From assembly GCA_047971315.1 (NCBI GenBank), contig JBKDZP010000009.1, positions 1-12,365 on the forward strand: DNA of 12,365 nt, given 5' to 3'. Positions 12,209-12,365 of the stretch are shown here, in pieces. The notes beneath the pieces were generated by a model that did no database searches, was not told the DNA's origin, and saw only the letters and a program-made list of their open reading frames with translations. Both the position numbers and the translations under genes were made by a program. The DNA is from JBKDZP01 sp047971315. GTDB taxonomy: Bacteria > Bacillota_I > Bacilli_A > RF39 > UBA660. The number at the start of each line of letters is the position of its first letter. The stretch's first letter is position 1.

Positions 12209-12365
12209 ATGAATAGAGCCCAAAAACGTGATTTAAGAAAAAATAAAAATTTAATTATAGAATTAGTTAAAATTATTGATAAGTATCTACCTGAATTATT
12301 TACTAAATTTGAAAAACTAACTGATAATAGAAATAAAAGTTATACAAAATATAGTATGAAAACAA
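12209..12365 (+). CDS. N-terminus of a probable transposase-like protein (3' end outside window)
   Basis: From ATG 12209, eight bases after TAGGAG (12195-12200), the frame stays open to the window edge (52 codons). The start MNRAQKRDLRKNKNLII is very basic, followed by ELVKIIDKYLPELFTKFEKL and LTDNRNKSYTKYSMKT. The spacing of 'D.R....Y..YSM' is like the N-terminal part of DDE transposases that open with a segment '..l.D.R....Y.l..iL', but the DDE motif itself is beyond the window. It stands alone behind a terminator with its own promoter. I found no recognisable terminal inverted repeat in 12068-12208, so the insertion-element assignment is tentative. Confidence 0.45.
   Translation, partial: MNRAQKRDLRKNKNLIIELVKIIDKYLPELFTKFEKLTDNRNKSYTKYSMKT

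Noticed and set aside
1..12365. CRISPR array, tRNA/rRNA genes or alternative genetic code
   Set aside because: No regularly spaced repeats or tRNA-like cloverleafs were seen; TGA ends several intact genes and Trp is encoded by TGG, so the standard code holds.

Overview
This window is AT-rich, densely packed bacterial DNA with nearly all genes on the + strand. TGA is used as a stop (for example at the ends of the first partial gene, the spoIVFB-like gene and the cysteine desulfurase gene) and tryptophan is written TGG, so the code is standard and not the Mycoplasma code. Shine-Dalgarno sites are of the AGGAGG type. The gene order radC-mreC-mreD-spoIVFA-spoIVFB-rplU-prp-rpmA-(gene)-obg matches the well-known Bacillus subtilis neighbourhood (spoIIB, maf, radC, mreBCD, minCD, spoIVFAB, rplU, ysxB/prp, rpmA, spo0B, obg). 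The organism is therefore most likely a low-GC Bacillota (Bacilli/Erysipelotrichia-like, perhaps an uncultured gut lineage) that is, or descends from, an endospore former. The exact taxon cannot be named from the sequence alone.

Layout. 1-570 is the C-terminal end of a large secreted/surface protein, closed by a terminator. 685-4549 is a run of co-directional genes: a short SPOR-domain membrane protein, radC, mreC, mreD, spoIVFA-like and spoIVFB-like. A sigma-A-type promoter inside the end of spoIVFB drives an L21-type leader RNA and the ribosomal block rplU-prp-rpmA (4659-5570), closed by a terminator. 5651-6421 is a separately promoted and terminated HPt-receiver fusion sitting exactly where B. 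subtilis has spo0B. After an AT-rich spacer with a second terminator comes 6640-10539: obg, truB, a NifS/IscS-type cysteine desulfurase and a pentapeptide-repeat protein. 10582-12028 holds a cytosolic thioredoxin followed by a signal-peptide/thioredoxin/CcdA-type membrane thiol transporter that is broken by a one-base frameshift in an A-run. The right edge (12209 onward) carries the start of a probable transposase-like gene.

How the genes work together. MreC/MreD belong to the cell-wall elongation machinery. The SpoIVFA-like (dead LytM) and SpoIVFB-like (site-2 protease) pair would control intramembrane processing of a sigma-K-type factor in a forespore-engulfing mother cell. Prp would trim the N-terminal extension of L27, encoded next door. 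The HPt-REC protein at the spo0B position is the most interesting gene: it has the two chemical functions of a phosphorelay (phospho-His and phospho-Asp) in one chain, and by position it may replace Spo0B. The thioredoxin plus CcdA-like pair would pass electrons from the cytoplasm to extracytoplasmic thiols, if the second gene is intact in the living organism.

No stretch longer than about 300 bases lacks a gene. I saw no tRNA, rRNA or CRISPR array.
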